From a virus: a stretch of DNA of 64,000 bases. The notes below the pieces were generated by a model. It searched no databases. It was not told the origin of the DNA and saw nothing but the letters and a program-made list of their open reading frames with translations. Location of the stretch: the IMG/VR virus record IMGVR_UViG_3300042691_022081, positions 1 through 64,000 of that record. The stretch is one strand, 5' to 3'. A program made the translations under genes and the position numbers. Shown here one piece after another: positions 39,706 to 48,797 of this stretch. The number at the start of each line of letters is the position of its first letter. Within the stretch, counting starts at the first letter, position 1.

Positions 39706-41162
39706 GATGATAATTTTTTGTTTATATATCTCTGTAAAAATAACTCCATCTCGCCATTAGGAGATAGGTCTTGGTGTTTAGAAAATGTTTGGATCTTGTT
39801 TAAATCATTGTCTGTGATTAGGCCAAAATCTCCCCAGTGCCAAATACTTACACCCATTCTTGCTTTGTTTTTTTCGTATGCTTTATTACAAGCCTCCACG
39901 GCCCATTTTAATGTCATATGATCATTTTCCCAGCTTAATAACTCTTCTGCATATTTTTTCGATGCTCGAGAATTTTTTGGTTGATCAGATTCAACTTCTC
40001 GATAGCCTAATTCTTTCCAGTTCGATGAAATAAATGAAGGTTTAGCATCCATAGGATCTATAGGAATTTCTAGTGCATAATATCCAACACCTTCGTTCGT
40101 TTGTAACCATTCATCCTCAGACCACTTTACCCCAGCTTCCCATGTTTCTTTAGTTTCGTTAGGCAATCCACATATTAAATTCATTACAGCACGGTAAGGA
40201 CGGATAGCATTAAAATGTTTTTTGACTGCTAGTAACCCTTCCTTTATTTTTTCAGGATCCATGCCCTTGCCAATTGCAGAACCTGCTTTTTTATAAAGAG
40301 TTTCAACTCCATACATATGACCAAAGAAACCTAATCTAATTAACGGATCCCACGTATCTCTATGTGTGACTAATAGATCTGCCCTAATAAAGCCATGTGT
40401 TCTTAATTCAAAAGGAAACCTGTCGGCAATCTTAGCATACTTTTCCAGTAATTCTTTATCTTGGTTAGGGGTTTCATCTGCAACATAATAATGTTTAATA
40501 CCAAACCTTTCGTAGGCATCTCTAATTTGATAGTCCCAATCTTCGGCGGTTCTACTGTGATCTTCTTTTACTCCTAGTATAGGGTAGTTACAAAATTTAC
40601 AACTAAATTTACATCCTCTAGAAAATTCAAAAGTTAACCACTCCCAAGATTCTATGTAATCTCTGTCTTCATATATTACTCTAAGACTGTTCATTGGAAA
40701 ACTAGGATATGTTTCGTTGGCTACAACTAGTTTTTTGTTACCAAACCATCTTACATCGAAAGCAATTTTATTTCCATTACCAGTGAAGGATCTGGCTAGT
40801 TCTAACATAGCCTTTTCGCCATAACCTACAACGTAATAATCGACACCTTTAGAATCAAATCTAGGAAATGTATGACTACCATAAATTATGTTAACAGCAG
40901 GATAATTCTGTTTAACCCATACACAAAATTCATCTATATGATCATTCCATACACCAAAAAAAGCACCAAACCCAAAGAATTTTGTATGGCTTGTTATACG
41001 CGATTTAGCTAGTTCTTTAAGTTGATCTAAAGTCCAAAAACTAGCAAAGTCGACAACTTCAACGTCCCAACCTTGCTCTCTTAAATAACTGGCTATTCTG
41101 TGTGGGCCTACAAATCGATGCGGCATCATAGAATGTAATCCAAATATTACAGCGTGATTCAT
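39702..41162 (-). CDS. B12-binding-type radical SAM protein, tandem copy A
   Basis: A 486-residue protein. The N-terminal domain (residues 1-150; IYGSHTFPRF, YYVVGYGEKAMLELARS) is B12-domain-like without a clear DxHxxG. The radical SAM core has SRGCKFSCKFCNYPILG (C184, C188, C191), VADETPNQDKE and LICGLPNETKETW. It shares most of its first 200 residues with the next gene, differing mainly after residue 330. Probably a duplicated enzyme with separate substrates. Confidence 0.88.
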   Translation of the reverse strand: MNHAVIFGLHSMMPHRFVGPHRIASYLREQGWDVEVVDFASFWTLDQLKELAKSRITSHTKFFGFGAFFGVWNDHIDEFCVWVKQNYPAVNIIYGSHTFPRFDSKGVDYYVVGYGEKAMLELARSFTGNGNKIAFDVRWFGNKKLVVANETYPSFPMNSLRVIYEDRDYIESWEWLTFEFSRGCKFSCKFCNYPILGVKEDHSRTAEDWDYQIRDAYERFGIKHYYVADETPNQDKELLEKYAKIADRFPFELRTHGFIRADLLVTHRDTWDPLIRLGFFGHMYGVETLYKKAGSAIGKGMDPEKIKEGLLAVKKHFNAIRPYRAVMNLICGLPNETKETWEAGVKWSEDEWLQTNEGVGYYALEIPIDPMDAKPSFISSNWKELGYREVESDQPKNSRASKKYAEELLSWENDHMTLKWAVEACNKAYEKNKARMGVSIWHWGDFGLITDNDLNKIQTFSKHQDLSPNGEMELFLQRYINKKLSS

Positions 41163-42631
41163 TTTTTCTTCCAGTCTATTTTTTTAGTAATATATCTAGA
41201 CAAAAAATCTTCAATTTCATTATTATCTGACACATCATCATTTTTGTGATAGGTACCTATTAATTTTAAATCTCCCTTAGCTTTAAGACTAAACGGCCCC
41301 CAATGCCACGGCCCTAACATGTTTACTGACTTTGTTCTTGCATAATTTTCTTGACATATATGATATACTTCTTCCATAGACCAATGGTCTGTTTCCCAAT
41401 CTAATATAGATTGGCTAAAGACATTCTTAAAATAATAATCAGAAATCTTTCCCTTCAAATCTCTGTGTGCAGGCCTATATCCGTATTTTTTATAATTTGT
41501 TGAAAAAAATGATAGTTTAGAATCTTTTGGGTCTGTTGGAATTTCTAAAACATTAAAATTCATATGTTGTCCTGCCCAATTTTTATGTAACCATTGAACA
41601 CCCGCTTCCCAGGTTTCTCTTGTTTCATAAGGCAAACCACAAATTAAACTTATTTGTCCTCTATAGACATCTCTATCACTAAAATATTTTTTAACTTTAA
41701 GAAGGCCTTCTTGTAGTTTAGCTGGATTCATGCCCTTTCCAATAACTGCTCCCGATTTTTTATTAAATGTTTCAATACCGTAATGATGTCCTTTAACTCC
41801 AATTTTTAAAAGTAAGTCCCAAGTATCTTCATTGTTTACTAAAAGATCTGCTCGTATAAACCCGTGCATTCTTACATTAAAATTAAATTTATCAGATACA
41901 TTTGCATACCTTCTTAACATTTCTTTATCTTGATTAATTGTTTCATCTGCAACATAGTAATTGCTTACTCCAAATCTTTCGTAGGCATCTCTAATTTGAT
42001 AATCAAAGTCTTGGTCCGATCTACTGTGATCTTCTTTTACTCCTAGAATAGGAAAATTGCAAAAAGCGCAACTAAATTTACAACCTCGAGATAATTCTGT
42101 TGTGAGCCACTCCCAGGACTCTATGTAGTCCCTATCTTCATATTTTACCAATAAAGATGGCATAGGAAAAGCTGGATAAGTTTCGTTAGCAACAATTAAT
42201 TTTTTATCACCAAACCACCTTGGATCGAAAGCTATTTTGTTTCCGTTACCAGTAAAAGATCTAGCTAGTTCTAACATAGCCTTTTCACCGTACCCAATAA
42301 CGTAATAGTCTATACTTTTACATTGAAATGATGGATAGGTCATACTGCCATATATGAGTTTTACATTAGGCCATTGCTGTTTAATCCAATCGCAAAATTG
42401 AGTAGCAACATCATCCCAATGACCAAACCAACAACTTAAACCTAGAAATTTAGTTTCGCTAGTAATTCTAGATTTGGCTAGTTCTTTGAGTTGATCTAAA
42501 CTCCATTTTAGAGCGAAGTCGATGACCTCAACGTCCCAATCTTGCTCTCGTAGATAACTGGCTATTCTATGCGGCCCCATGGGTCTATGGGGAATGGCAT
42601 TGTGAATAGAAAAAATTAAGGCATGATTCAT
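41159..42631 (-). CDS. B12-binding-type radical SAM protein, tandem copy B
   Basis: A 490-residue paralog of the 39702 protein: CKFSCAFCNFPILG (C184, C188, C191), VADETINQDKEML and LICGLPYETRETW. Identical stretches such as LARSFTGNGNKIAFD show a recent duplication. It is first in a leftward operon of four (two radical SAM, oxygenase, amidinotransferase). No convincing promoter box was found upstream of it. Confidence 0.88.
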   Translation of the reverse strand: MNHALIFSIHNAIPHRPMGPHRIASYLREQDWDVEVIDFALKWSLDQLKELAKSRITSETKFLGLSCWFGHWDDVATQFCDWIKQQWPNVKLIYGSMTYPSFQCKSIDYYVIGYGEKAMLELARSFTGNGNKIAFDPRWFGDKKLIVANETYPAFPMPSLLVKYEDRDYIESWEWLTTELSRGCKFSCAFCNFPILGVKEDHSRSDQDFDYQIRDAYERFGVSNYYVADETINQDKEMLRRYANVSDKFNFNVRMHGFIRADLLVNNEDTWDLLLKIGVKGHHYGIETFNKKSGAVIGKGMNPAKLQEGLLKVKKYFSDRDVYRGQISLICGLPYETRETWEAGVQWLHKNWAGQHMNFNVLEIPTDPKDSKLSFFSTNYKKYGYRPAHRDLKGKISDYYFKNVFSQSILDWETDHWSMEEVYHICQENYARTKSVNMLGPWHWGPFSLKAKGDLKLIGTYHKNDDVSDNNEIEDFLSRYITKKIDWKKK

Positions 42632-42656
42632 TTATTTTTTTGGTAGTTTTTTTGTC

Positions 42657-42665
42657 AATAAATAC
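42657..42665 (+). promoter_or_regulatory. Late-type box AATAAATAC
   Basis: 24 bases before ATG 42690, in the 58-base divergent gap. Confidence 0.5.
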
Positions 42666-42689
42666 TTATCTAAAAGAAAACCAACGTTT

Positions 42690-43292
42690 ATGACTATTGA
42701 TTTATTTCCATTAAGCATTTATAAAACAGAATATCATGAAAATTTAGAAGACATAAAAGATGTACTTCTGCCTATGATAAACTCCAATTATAATCACTCC
42801 TTGGAAAATAATCAAGGATCAATGAGGGGACAGGGCGTGTGCTCGTATGTGTCCAAAAGAGATTTACACAAATTACAAGAATTTAAAAAAGTTGTAGATT
42901 TTATCGAAACTCATGCAAAAATATATCATAAAAAATTAAATTTTAGTGATGCTTATGTTCCTAAAGTTTGCGAAATGTGGTTTAATGTTTACAAAGAAGG
43001 ATCTTTTATTGATGTACATAATCATGCACCTATTGACATGACTGCAACGTTCTACATTAGTAAGCAACCAAAAAATGCAAATTTAGTTTTTGAAAATCCA
43101 TTAACAACAATACTTAAATTCCAGCCTTATCATATAGATAGAGATCAATACCATAATTTATTTGAACACGAAGTTGACACCAAATCTGGAGATTTAATTA
43201 TTTTTCCAGGGTGGGTGAATCATAAAACTAGACCTAATCTAAATAGCGAAGACAGAATTATTATCGGAGCCAATCTTTCATGCAGAGATTAA
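42690..43292 (+). CDS. 2OG-Fe(II) oxygenase (TIGR02466-like)
   Basis: A 200-residue protein opening with LFPLSIYKTEY, typical of this phage/bacterial oxygenase family. The metal site is FIDVHNHAPID (H110, H112) with distal H178 in FPGWVNHKTRPN and R189 in EDRIIIGAN. It would hydroxylate an unknown substrate. It overlaps the methyltransferase gene by 13 bases. Confidence 0.82.
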   Translation: MTIDLFPLSIYKTEYHENLEDIKDVLLPMINSNYNHSLENNQGSMRGQGVCSYVSKRDLHKLQEFKKVVDFIETHAKIYHKKLNFSDAYVPKVCEMWFNVYKEGSFIDVHNHAPIDMTATFYISKQPKNANLVFENPLTTILKFQPYHIDRDQYHNLFEHEVDTKSGDLIIFPGWVNHKTRPNLNSEDRIIIGANLSCRD

Positions 43293-43918
43293 ACGAATCT
43301 GAATTAATGATAAATCCTGAAAATGTAAAAGCATTTTTAAATGGTGATAAGAGTTATGGTATAACAGGGTTTCTTGAACTATACGAAAAATATGTGAATA
43401 TTAACTCTGGTAAAATTATTGATTTAGGATCAGGTACAGCAGAGTACCTTATTGCTTTAGAAAGCAAATACCCAAAGCTCAATATTTTGGGATTTGACGG
43501 AAGTGAGCAAATGGTAAAAATAGCACAAGATTTAATTGAATATCACAGTAGCGGTGTATGTGTTCGTCATAAAAATTTTTCTGATGTTGAAGACAAAGCA
43601 GACTGTGTAATATCTACAAATACTCTACATCATATTCATGATACTAAAACTTTTTGGAACTGTGTTAAAAACATTAGTAATATGTGTTTTATTTTTGATT
43701 TCTTACGACCAGAAAATACTGATCAGGCAAAATCTATAGTTGAATATTATGCATCCAACGAATCAAAATTATTTCAGCAAGATTATTATAATTCATTACT
43801 AGCATCTTTTAGTTTAGAAGAAATTGAAGAGCAAATTAAAGATACTAATTTAAAAATAGAAGTAGTAAAAGGAAAACACCAGTTTGCAAGGTCAATCGTA
43901 ATTTACGGAAATATATGA
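43280..43918 (+). CDS. SAM-dependent methyltransferase
   Basis: A 212-residue class I methyltransferase. GKIIDLGSGTAEYLIALE is motif I, ILGFDGSEQMVKIAQ motif II and DCVISTNTLHHIHD motif IV. Small-molecule methyltransferases have this LHHI pattern. It is coupled to the oxygenase before it and, by ATGA, to the fibre-like gene after it. Confidence 0.88.
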   Translation: MQRLNESELMINPENVKAFLNGDKSYGITGFLELYEKYVNINSGKIIDLGSGTAEYLIALESKYPKLNILGFDGSEQMVKIAQDLIEYHSSGVCVRHKNFSDVEDKADCVISTNTLHHIHDTKTFWNCVKNISNMCFIFDFLRPENTDQAKSIVEYYASNESKLFQQDYYNSLLASFSLEEIEEQIKDTNLKIEVVKGKHQFARSIVIYGNI

Positions 43919-44910
43919 ATCTAGAAGAAATTATTATAAAATATAATGGTCATGGTTCTCCTTTGACGGTGCAAGGTCCTACCACAGGTTTTAAAAAATC
44001 ACAACCTTCTATTAAAATTGCATCTTGCCGTGGTGATTTTGACAATCCTCAAATAATTCAAAATGGAGATCAGATTGGTGTATTAAAATTTACTGCATAT
44101 ACAGGAGCAACAGGTGAAGCTTTTGTAAATAGTTCATTTATTAGTGCCGTAGTTAACGATGAAAATATTTTTCCTGGAAAGGAACAGATAGACTCCACGT
44201 TAATGTTAGGATCAATAAAATCTATATATGATGGAAACTATGTAACTATTGATCCTAACGGCGTTTTATCTGCACCTAAAATTATTATAAATTTTAATAA
44301 AAATTCTGTAGCTGAAAGAGACACTACTAAAGACTGGTGGCATGCTGGCGGAACAAATTTTGATTATGAAGTTCCGTTGACTATTAACACTACTTCAACA
44401 GGAATAAAAATTAATCAGCAAGGAAATTTTAAACAGCCTGCCTTAACATTTAATTCTTATGACAACAATGCCTACAAAGCAGGTTGGACATCCTACAATA
44501 GATTTAGAGGCACACAAGAAAATCCGTTACCTTGTAAAAATGGAGATTTTGTTTATGCATTTGATTGGATGGGCAAATCCTGTGAGGAAGATTCTTGGGA
44601 ATGGGGAATGGCACAAACAGCTATTTTAGATAAAGATCCTGCCCCAGGGTATTTTCCAGTAAGTATGAATTGGGTTACCAGGACCACTCCGTTTAGTAAA
44701 CCTGAAGTCAGGATTAAAATTTCAAGTGATGGGGTTCTAACTGCTTATCAGGGTGTAGTTGTAGAAAATAAATTAGATTTAAATTTGCAAGAGATTCCAG
44801 AAGATTGTATTGATCAAACGAAAGTAAGATATTTTAAAGTTAATCTAAATGGTGTTGAATGTGCTATTGCTGTCCATCCTCTAATTCAGGATGAATTCCA
44901 ACCTCTTTAA
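43915..44910 (+). CDS. Fibre-like beta-rich virion protein candidate
   Basis: A 331-residue protein with no enzyme motif. Repetitive beta-type sequence such as GDQIGVLKFTAYTGATGEAF, FISAVVNDEN, GVLSAPKIIIN and a Gly/Thr/Asn bias resemble phage fibre or spike segments. It is the only structural-looking gene inside the enzyme cluster and is translated with a methyltransferase and an oxygenase, so it could be the substrate of modification (inference). Convergent with the next gene, overlapping by 47 bases. Confidence 0.55.
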   Translation: MNLEEIIIKYNGHGSPLTVQGPTTGFKKSQPSIKIASCRGDFDNPQIIQNGDQIGVLKFTAYTGATGEAFVNSSFISAVVNDENIFPGKEQIDSTLMLGSIKSIYDGNYVTIDPNGVLSAPKIIINFNKNSVAERDTTKDWWHAGGTNFDYEVPLTINTTSTGIKINQQGNFKQPALTFNSYDNNAYKAGWTSYNRFRGTQENPLPCKNGDFVYAFDWMGKSCEEDSWEWGMAQTAILDKDPAPGYFPVSMNWVTRTTPFSKPEVRIKISSDGVLTAYQGVVVENKLDLNLQEIPEDCIDQTKVRYFKVNLNGVECAIAVHPLIQDEFQPL

Positions 44911-45076
44911 TTTTTATAACTTTATCATTCCAGACCCATGTAGTATAATCATAATGTTTTTCAGAACCGCTAGACTGTGCTTCAGCAAAAACATATAAAT
45001 TAGTTTCTAGAGAAATTATTGGAACATCATTTTTATAATGATTTATAATTGATTTACATTCTGCAAACTTAGACAT
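44864..45076 (-). CDS. Small protein of unknown function
   Basis: A 70-residue frame: MSKFAECKSIINHYKNDVP, then a beta-rich part with YTTWVWNDKVIKIKEVG. It overlaps the gene upstream by 34 bases and the convergent gene by 47. Last gene of the long leftward operon. Seems real from its position and composition, but no family is known. Confidence 0.55.
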   Translation of the reverse strand: MSKFAECKSIINHYKNDVPIISLETNLYVFAEAQSSGSEKHYDYTTWVWNDKVIKIKEVGIHPELEDGQQ

Positions 45077-45849
45077 TTATTCCTCGCATAACTTTTTAAA
45101 ACATTAATTTCTTCAAAAATTTTATTTCTTATCTCTAAATCACTATCAGGCCTGTTGCTGTAAGCATCAATTATTCCTTGCGCTCTTTTAAATCCGTCTA
45201 TAGTATAAAACCATGAATTTGCAATTTCTTCAACACTTATATTTTCTGTATGAAAAAATGTAGAATCTTTAAAGTACCAAACGTTATCATCGCAGAAATG
45301 ATTTATAAGTAAATGACTTGGTTTATAAAACGGCAAATTTAATTCTTTACAAGTTTTCCATAAAGAAAAATAGTTATCAACTATTGTAGTAATATAAAAA
45401 TTAAAGTCATCAATAACATTATCACTGTACATCATTATCTTAAACAAATTGTAAGGAGCAGGAAACCCTACATTGTTGTATGAACTTTTAAAATGTGTGA
45501 ATATGTAATGATCTTTTATTTCAAATTTATTTAACGCTGGTAATACATTACTATCACAAACATTATAAATTTTTTGATAGTTAATTAATGCGTTCATCTT
45601 ATCTAAACTATACTGTTGCAGACAATGCATATCGCCATATAAATTGATATGATTGACATATTTGTAACTTATTGTATAAATGTTTTCATCATCTTGTTCC
45701 CAAATACAATAGTCTGGATAATCTTTATACATTGAAATTTTATTGTTTGAATCTCTAGGTTTATGGCCAACAAAATTATCAAAAGAATTTATCCATTGCT
45801 CCCAATTAGAGCAAGTGTTGTTTAGAATTTCTGTAAGTTTGTTTACCAT
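45043..45849 (-). CDS. Protein of unknown function
   Basis: A 268-residue soluble protein rich in Asn, Tyr and Asp, with CIWEQDDENIYTISYKY, HLLINHFCDDNVWYFKD (a kinase-like HxxxxN look, not convincing) and GFKRAQGIIDAYSNRP. Possibly an aminoglycoside-kinase-like fold; I cannot support it. Overlaps the oxygenase-like gene upstream by 7 bases. Confidence 0.6.
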   Translation of the reverse strand: MVNKLTEILNNTCSNWEQWINSFDNFVGHKPRDSNNKISMYKDYPDYCIWEQDDENIYTISYKYVNHINLYGDMHCLQQYSLDKMNALINYQKIYNVCDSNVLPALNKFEIKDHYIFTHFKSSYNNVGFPAPYNLFKIMMYSDNVIDDFNFYITTIVDNYFSLWKTCKELNLPFYKPSHLLINHFCDDNVWYFKDSTFFHTENISVEEIANSWFYTIDGFKRAQGIIDAYSNRPDSDLEIRNKIFEEINVLKSYARNKCLSLQNVNQL

Positions 45850-46394
45850 GGTATTTTCTTTTTACTAATCTGTAAAATAAATCTTGGAGTTAGGCCTAAA
45901 TTTACACTTCCATGAAGATCGTTGTCATTGTTATACTGCCATAAATCTCCAGCTGTGTAATCTTTTACAAATTTTCCTTCGTGTATAAAAATGTGACCTT
46001 CAGTATAATCTATCAATGGCATCCAAATTCTAATGTTGTCGTTTTGATTATGCACTGTGTCCCTATGCATGGGCATGTATTGACCTGGCAATTGTTTTAC
46101 AATCCACCAATCACCGTCAAGCAAATAATTTAATTCTTGCAAGTTTAACGGAAAAGGCAGATTTTCTTCTGTAAAAATTTCTGCCATAATTAATTTATTT
46201 CCGTAAATTCCGTCTTTAGAAAATAACGAGGCTTCGTCTTTAGTTGTAGCTGTTGTTTGTTCTATTATTACATCGTCTTCAATTTCAGATTCTTTATGAT
46301 CTTTCCAAGGACTTATAGGAGTGCCTTTAGTTTCAATTAAAAGACTAATCCATTCTTGCTTTATAAGATGTTTATAATTCCCTAAGTATTTCAT
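45843..46394 (-). CDS. 2OG-Fe(II) oxygenase-like family protein, member 1
   Basis: A 183-residue member of the family repeated at 47171-49488. It opens MKYLGNYKHLIKQEWIS; then come the metal pair H110-x-D112 (YMPMHRDTV), WMPLIDYTEGHIF, distal H161 (LHGSVNLG) and R171 (PRFILQIS). Start ATG 46394 is set by alignment with its paralogs and overlaps the SGNH gene end by 23 bases. The middle (residues 30-65) is unlike the others. Substrate unknown. Confidence 0.7.
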   Translation of the reverse strand: MKYLGNYKHLIKQEWISLLIETKGTPISPWKDHKESEIEDDVIIEQTTATTKDEASLFSKDGIYGNKLIMAEIFTEENLPFPLNLQELNYLLDGDWWIVKQLPGQYMPMHRDTVHNQNDNIRIWMPLIDYTEGHIFIHEGKFVKDYTAGDLWQYNNDNDLHGSVNLGLTPRFILQISKKKIPW

Positions 46395-47181
46395 ATAAAT
46401 GGTCAGCATATTTGTTGTGTGCTGTGATGTCAGGATGTCCCCATGCATGTCTTATAGTTGAAAAATCGTCTAAATGTTTGTTAGTAAGGAATCCTTTACT
46501 ACAATCTTCATAAATTTCTTTTAACAATTCAATGTTTGTTTTTACATCATAAGACATAGCAGGAACTAAATGCAAATTAAAAAATTGTTTTACATTCTTA
46601 AATGCCTGTAGATTTTTTATACCGTCCCATAAAATCCTATCGTCAGTAAACCAATCAATTAACGCCTCATCCGTTCTTGCATTAATTACAGGTTTATAAT
46701 CTCCCGTATCTGCTACGCCAATTAGACTTTTTGTTGGCCACATTAGAGAAGGAAGTTGGAAGGCTTCTATTGTTTTGTTTATGTAGGCATTTCTAGTAAG
46801 CTGAGTCAAACTTATAATAATAGTATCTTGTTTTGTAATGTTACCTTTATAAATTTCTTCATACAATTGAAATAACATCTTGTCTAAGCTATTACCGCTT
46901 TCAGCAAGATTTACACATTCATAATTTAATTTGTCAGCTAATTGTTGAGGCCAAGCAATTTTTTTTTGTCTATCTCTAATTTGTTCGTATGCTTCTAATA
47001 AATTTTCTTCTTTTAATTTATTAAAAAATTTTTTAGGATGAGTTAGTTTATGTTTTTGACTTTTTTGATCAACGTGTAAATCCTGCAAACATCGGTAGAC
47101 GTCTACAGCACCTAATTCATGCATTAATAATTCTTCCCCTGTTGCATAACTGCAACCAAAAACAAATAACTTAGTGGTCAT
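46372..47181 (-). CDS. SGNH/GDSL-hydrolase-like protein
   Basis: A 269-residue protein from ATG 47181. Block I is FVFGCSYATGEE, with the Ser of GCS as nucleophile; VNLAESGNSLDKML matches block II and WGHPDITAHNKYADHLYE the C-terminal Asp-x-x-His-like block (HPD...H). Such proteins are esterases or acyltransferases acting on sugars or lipids. It is set between two oxygenase-like genes, as are the other SGNH proteins near similar enzymes. Confidence 0.7.
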   Translation of the reverse strand: MTTKLFVFGCSYATGEELLMHELGAVDVYRCLQDLHVDQKSQKHKLTHPKKFFNKLKEENLLEAYEQIRDRQKKIAWPQQLADKLNYECVNLAESGNSLDKMLFQLYEEIYKGNITKQDTIIISLTQLTRNAYINKTIEAFQLPSLMWPTKSLIGVADTGDYKPVINARTDEALIDWFTDDRILWDGIKNLQAFKNVKQFFNLHLVPAMSYDVKTNIELLKEIYEDCSKGFLTNKHLDDFSTIRHAWGHPDITAHNKYADHLYEILREL

Positions 47182-47725
47182 ATAGTGTAAACTGAAAAGT
47201 AATTCTAGTACTGAGTCCAATATTGGCCGCACCATGAGTAGCAAATGGATCTGTAAATTCAAAAACATCTCCTGCTTTATACGGAGCAATGAGATTATCT
47301 TGATAGATTAATATATGGCCTTCTTCGTAATCTTTCCAGCTCATCCAATATCTTTTACAGTTTTTTTCAAATTTAGTGGTCTTGTCGCTGTGTATAGGAA
47401 GTACGTGCCCTGGGTGATATTTAAACAGATTAAAATAAGTTCCTGTCGTTGATTTGTCGTAATTAGTTACCCAAGGTGGGATTCCTATATCAAAAGGAAA
47501 ATTACTAGCGTCAAAAATATAATACATTAGAGAATTTAAATCATACCCTGCTTCAACATATTTTTTTTGATACTCACAAAATTCTGCACGTTCACCTTTT
47601 TCTATTGCATCAAGAATATTGTTTTGATCAAACTCATATTTAGGCTGTGGTAGTCCCTCGTTATTGAGTACGTGTTGGATCCATTCGTCTTGAATCCAAT
47701 TTCTATAATTGCCTATAAATTTCAT
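47171..47725 (-). CDS. 2OG-Fe(II) oxygenase-like family protein, member 2
   Basis: 184 residues: MKFIGNYRNWIQDEWIQ at the start, H112-x-D114 (LPIHSDKT), RYWMSWKDYEEGHILIY, distal H164 (ATHGAANIG) and R174 (TRITFQF). Part of a tandem row with one-base (TAATG-type) or short overlaps. The family pattern is P-(I/M/V)-H-x-D, then GH(I/V)F, then HGA-x-N-(I/L)G, then PR. I infer a jelly-roll hydroxylase. Confidence 0.72.
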   Translation of the reverse strand: MKFIGNYRNWIQDEWIQHVLNNEGLPQPKYEFDQNNILDAIEKGERAEFCEYQKKYVEAGYDLNSLMYYIFDASNFPFDIGIPPWVTNYDKSTTGTYFNLFKYHPGHVLPIHSDKTTKFEKNCKRYWMSWKDYEEGHILIYQDNLIAPYKAGDVFEFTDPFATHGAANIGLSTRITFQFTLYDH

Positions 47726-48249
47726 TATTCTTCCTCATACAATGTTACTTGTAAAATAATTCTTGGAACTAAACCAATATTTGCAGCACCGTGCAGAGCT
47801 TGGGCATTTTCATAAACATATATGTCGCCTTTTTTATAATTTGTAATTATAGTATCTTCATATTTAAAGATATGTCCGATGACCCAATCTTGTAAAGGAA
47901 TCCAAAAACGTTGTGCATTCTTCTGTACTGTTGTATGGGGATCAATATGCATTGGCATAAAATCTCCTGGCATCATCTTTGTTGCCCACCAGTGTCTAGC
48001 TCTGCCGCATTTATGAAATGTAGGAATTTCTATAGGTGAATTAGTTTCATCAAACATTTGAAAGTAGCAGCCATTAGGATCATAACCTGCATCAATGGCT
48101 TTCTGCCATTCAGATTCGCCCTCAGGTCCTTTAGGTTTACCTCCATCGCGTGGACGATACATACCTTCGGCATTTAAAAAAGCATCATACCACGAGTCGA
48201 TGTCTTTTTCTGTGATACCCATATCTGTTACATTTAAAAGATACTTCAT
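47725..48249 (-). CDS. 2OG-Fe(II) oxygenase-like family protein, member 3
   Basis: 174 residues: MKYLLNVTDMGITEKDID, H101-x-D103 (MPMHIDPHT), RFWIPLQDWVIGHIFKYED, distal H153 (LHGAANIG) and R163 (PRIILQVT). It contains a Gly/Pro/Lys-rich loop (GGKPKGPEGE) unlike its neighbours. Coupled to the genes on both sides by overlapping stop and start. Confidence 0.75.
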   Translation of the reverse strand: MKYLLNVTDMGITEKDIDSWYDAFLNAEGMYRPRDGGKPKGPEGESEWQKAIDAGYDPNGCYFQMFDETNSPIEIPTFHKCGRARHWWATKMMPGDFMPMHIDPHTTVQKNAQRFWIPLQDWVIGHIFKYEDTIITNYKKGDIYVYENAQALHGAANIGLVPRIILQVTLYEEE

Positions 48250-48797
48250 TATCTATTCCTATATTTGGTATGATATGTACTAACCTGTAAAATAATTCTA
48301 GGTGTGCTTCCTAAATTTATTGCTCCGTGCCAAGCCTGTGCTTCGTCATACAGATACAAATCTCCTTTTTTATACTTAGTCACTATAGTATCCTCGTATA
48401 AAAAGATATGTCCAGGATCATAATCTGATAATGGTATCCAATATCTTTTAGTGTTGATGTCCCCGCCTCTAAGATTATCCTTATGAACTGGAATATATTG
48501 TCCTGGATACATTTTAGTAACCCACCATTCAAACAACTCGTCTGTTATCCAAGGAGGATCGATATCAAAACTTAAAAGACCGTCTTCTAGTAATTGAAAA
48601 TGAATTCCATCAGTTCCGTAAGTTTCGTATATTGCACGTTCAGTTGGGTGCATCTGATCACGTTCGCCTTTATCAATTTCACTTAACATTTGATTGTTTA
48701 CGAAAAGATCTCTGGGAACGCTCATACCTGGTGTGGAAAGAATTTCTTCAATCCATTCGTCTTTAATCCAGTCTGCTACATTATCAATCACACGCAT
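48249..48797 (-). CDS. 2OG-Fe(II) oxygenase-like family protein, member 4
   Basis: 182 residues: MRVIDNVADWIKDEWIEEI, H105-x-D107 (IPVHKDNLR), RYWIPLSDYDPGHIFLYED, distal H157 (WHGAINLG) and R167 (PRIILQVS). Closest to member 3 in the C-terminal half (TIVTKYKKGDLYLY versus TIITNYKKGDIYVY). Confidence 0.75.
   Translation of the reverse strand: MRVIDNVADWIKDEWIEEILSTPGMSVPRDLFVNNQMLSEIDKGERDQMHPTERAIYETYGTDGIHFQLLEDGLLSFDIDPPWITDELFEWWVTKMYPGQYIPVHKDNLRGGDINTKRYWIPLSDYDPGHIFLYEDTIVTKYKKGDLYLYDEAQAWHGAINLGSTPRIILQVSTYHTKYRNR

Noticed and set aside
42632-42689. A leftward late promoter for the tandem radical SAM operon
   Set aside because: The AT-rich gap has no TAAATA on the minus strand at a sensible distance; only the rightward box was accepted.
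45043-45849. Aminoglycoside-kinase-like assignment
   Set aside because: Only a weak HxxxxN-like pattern is seen; the Brenner motif and DFD-type metal site are not present.
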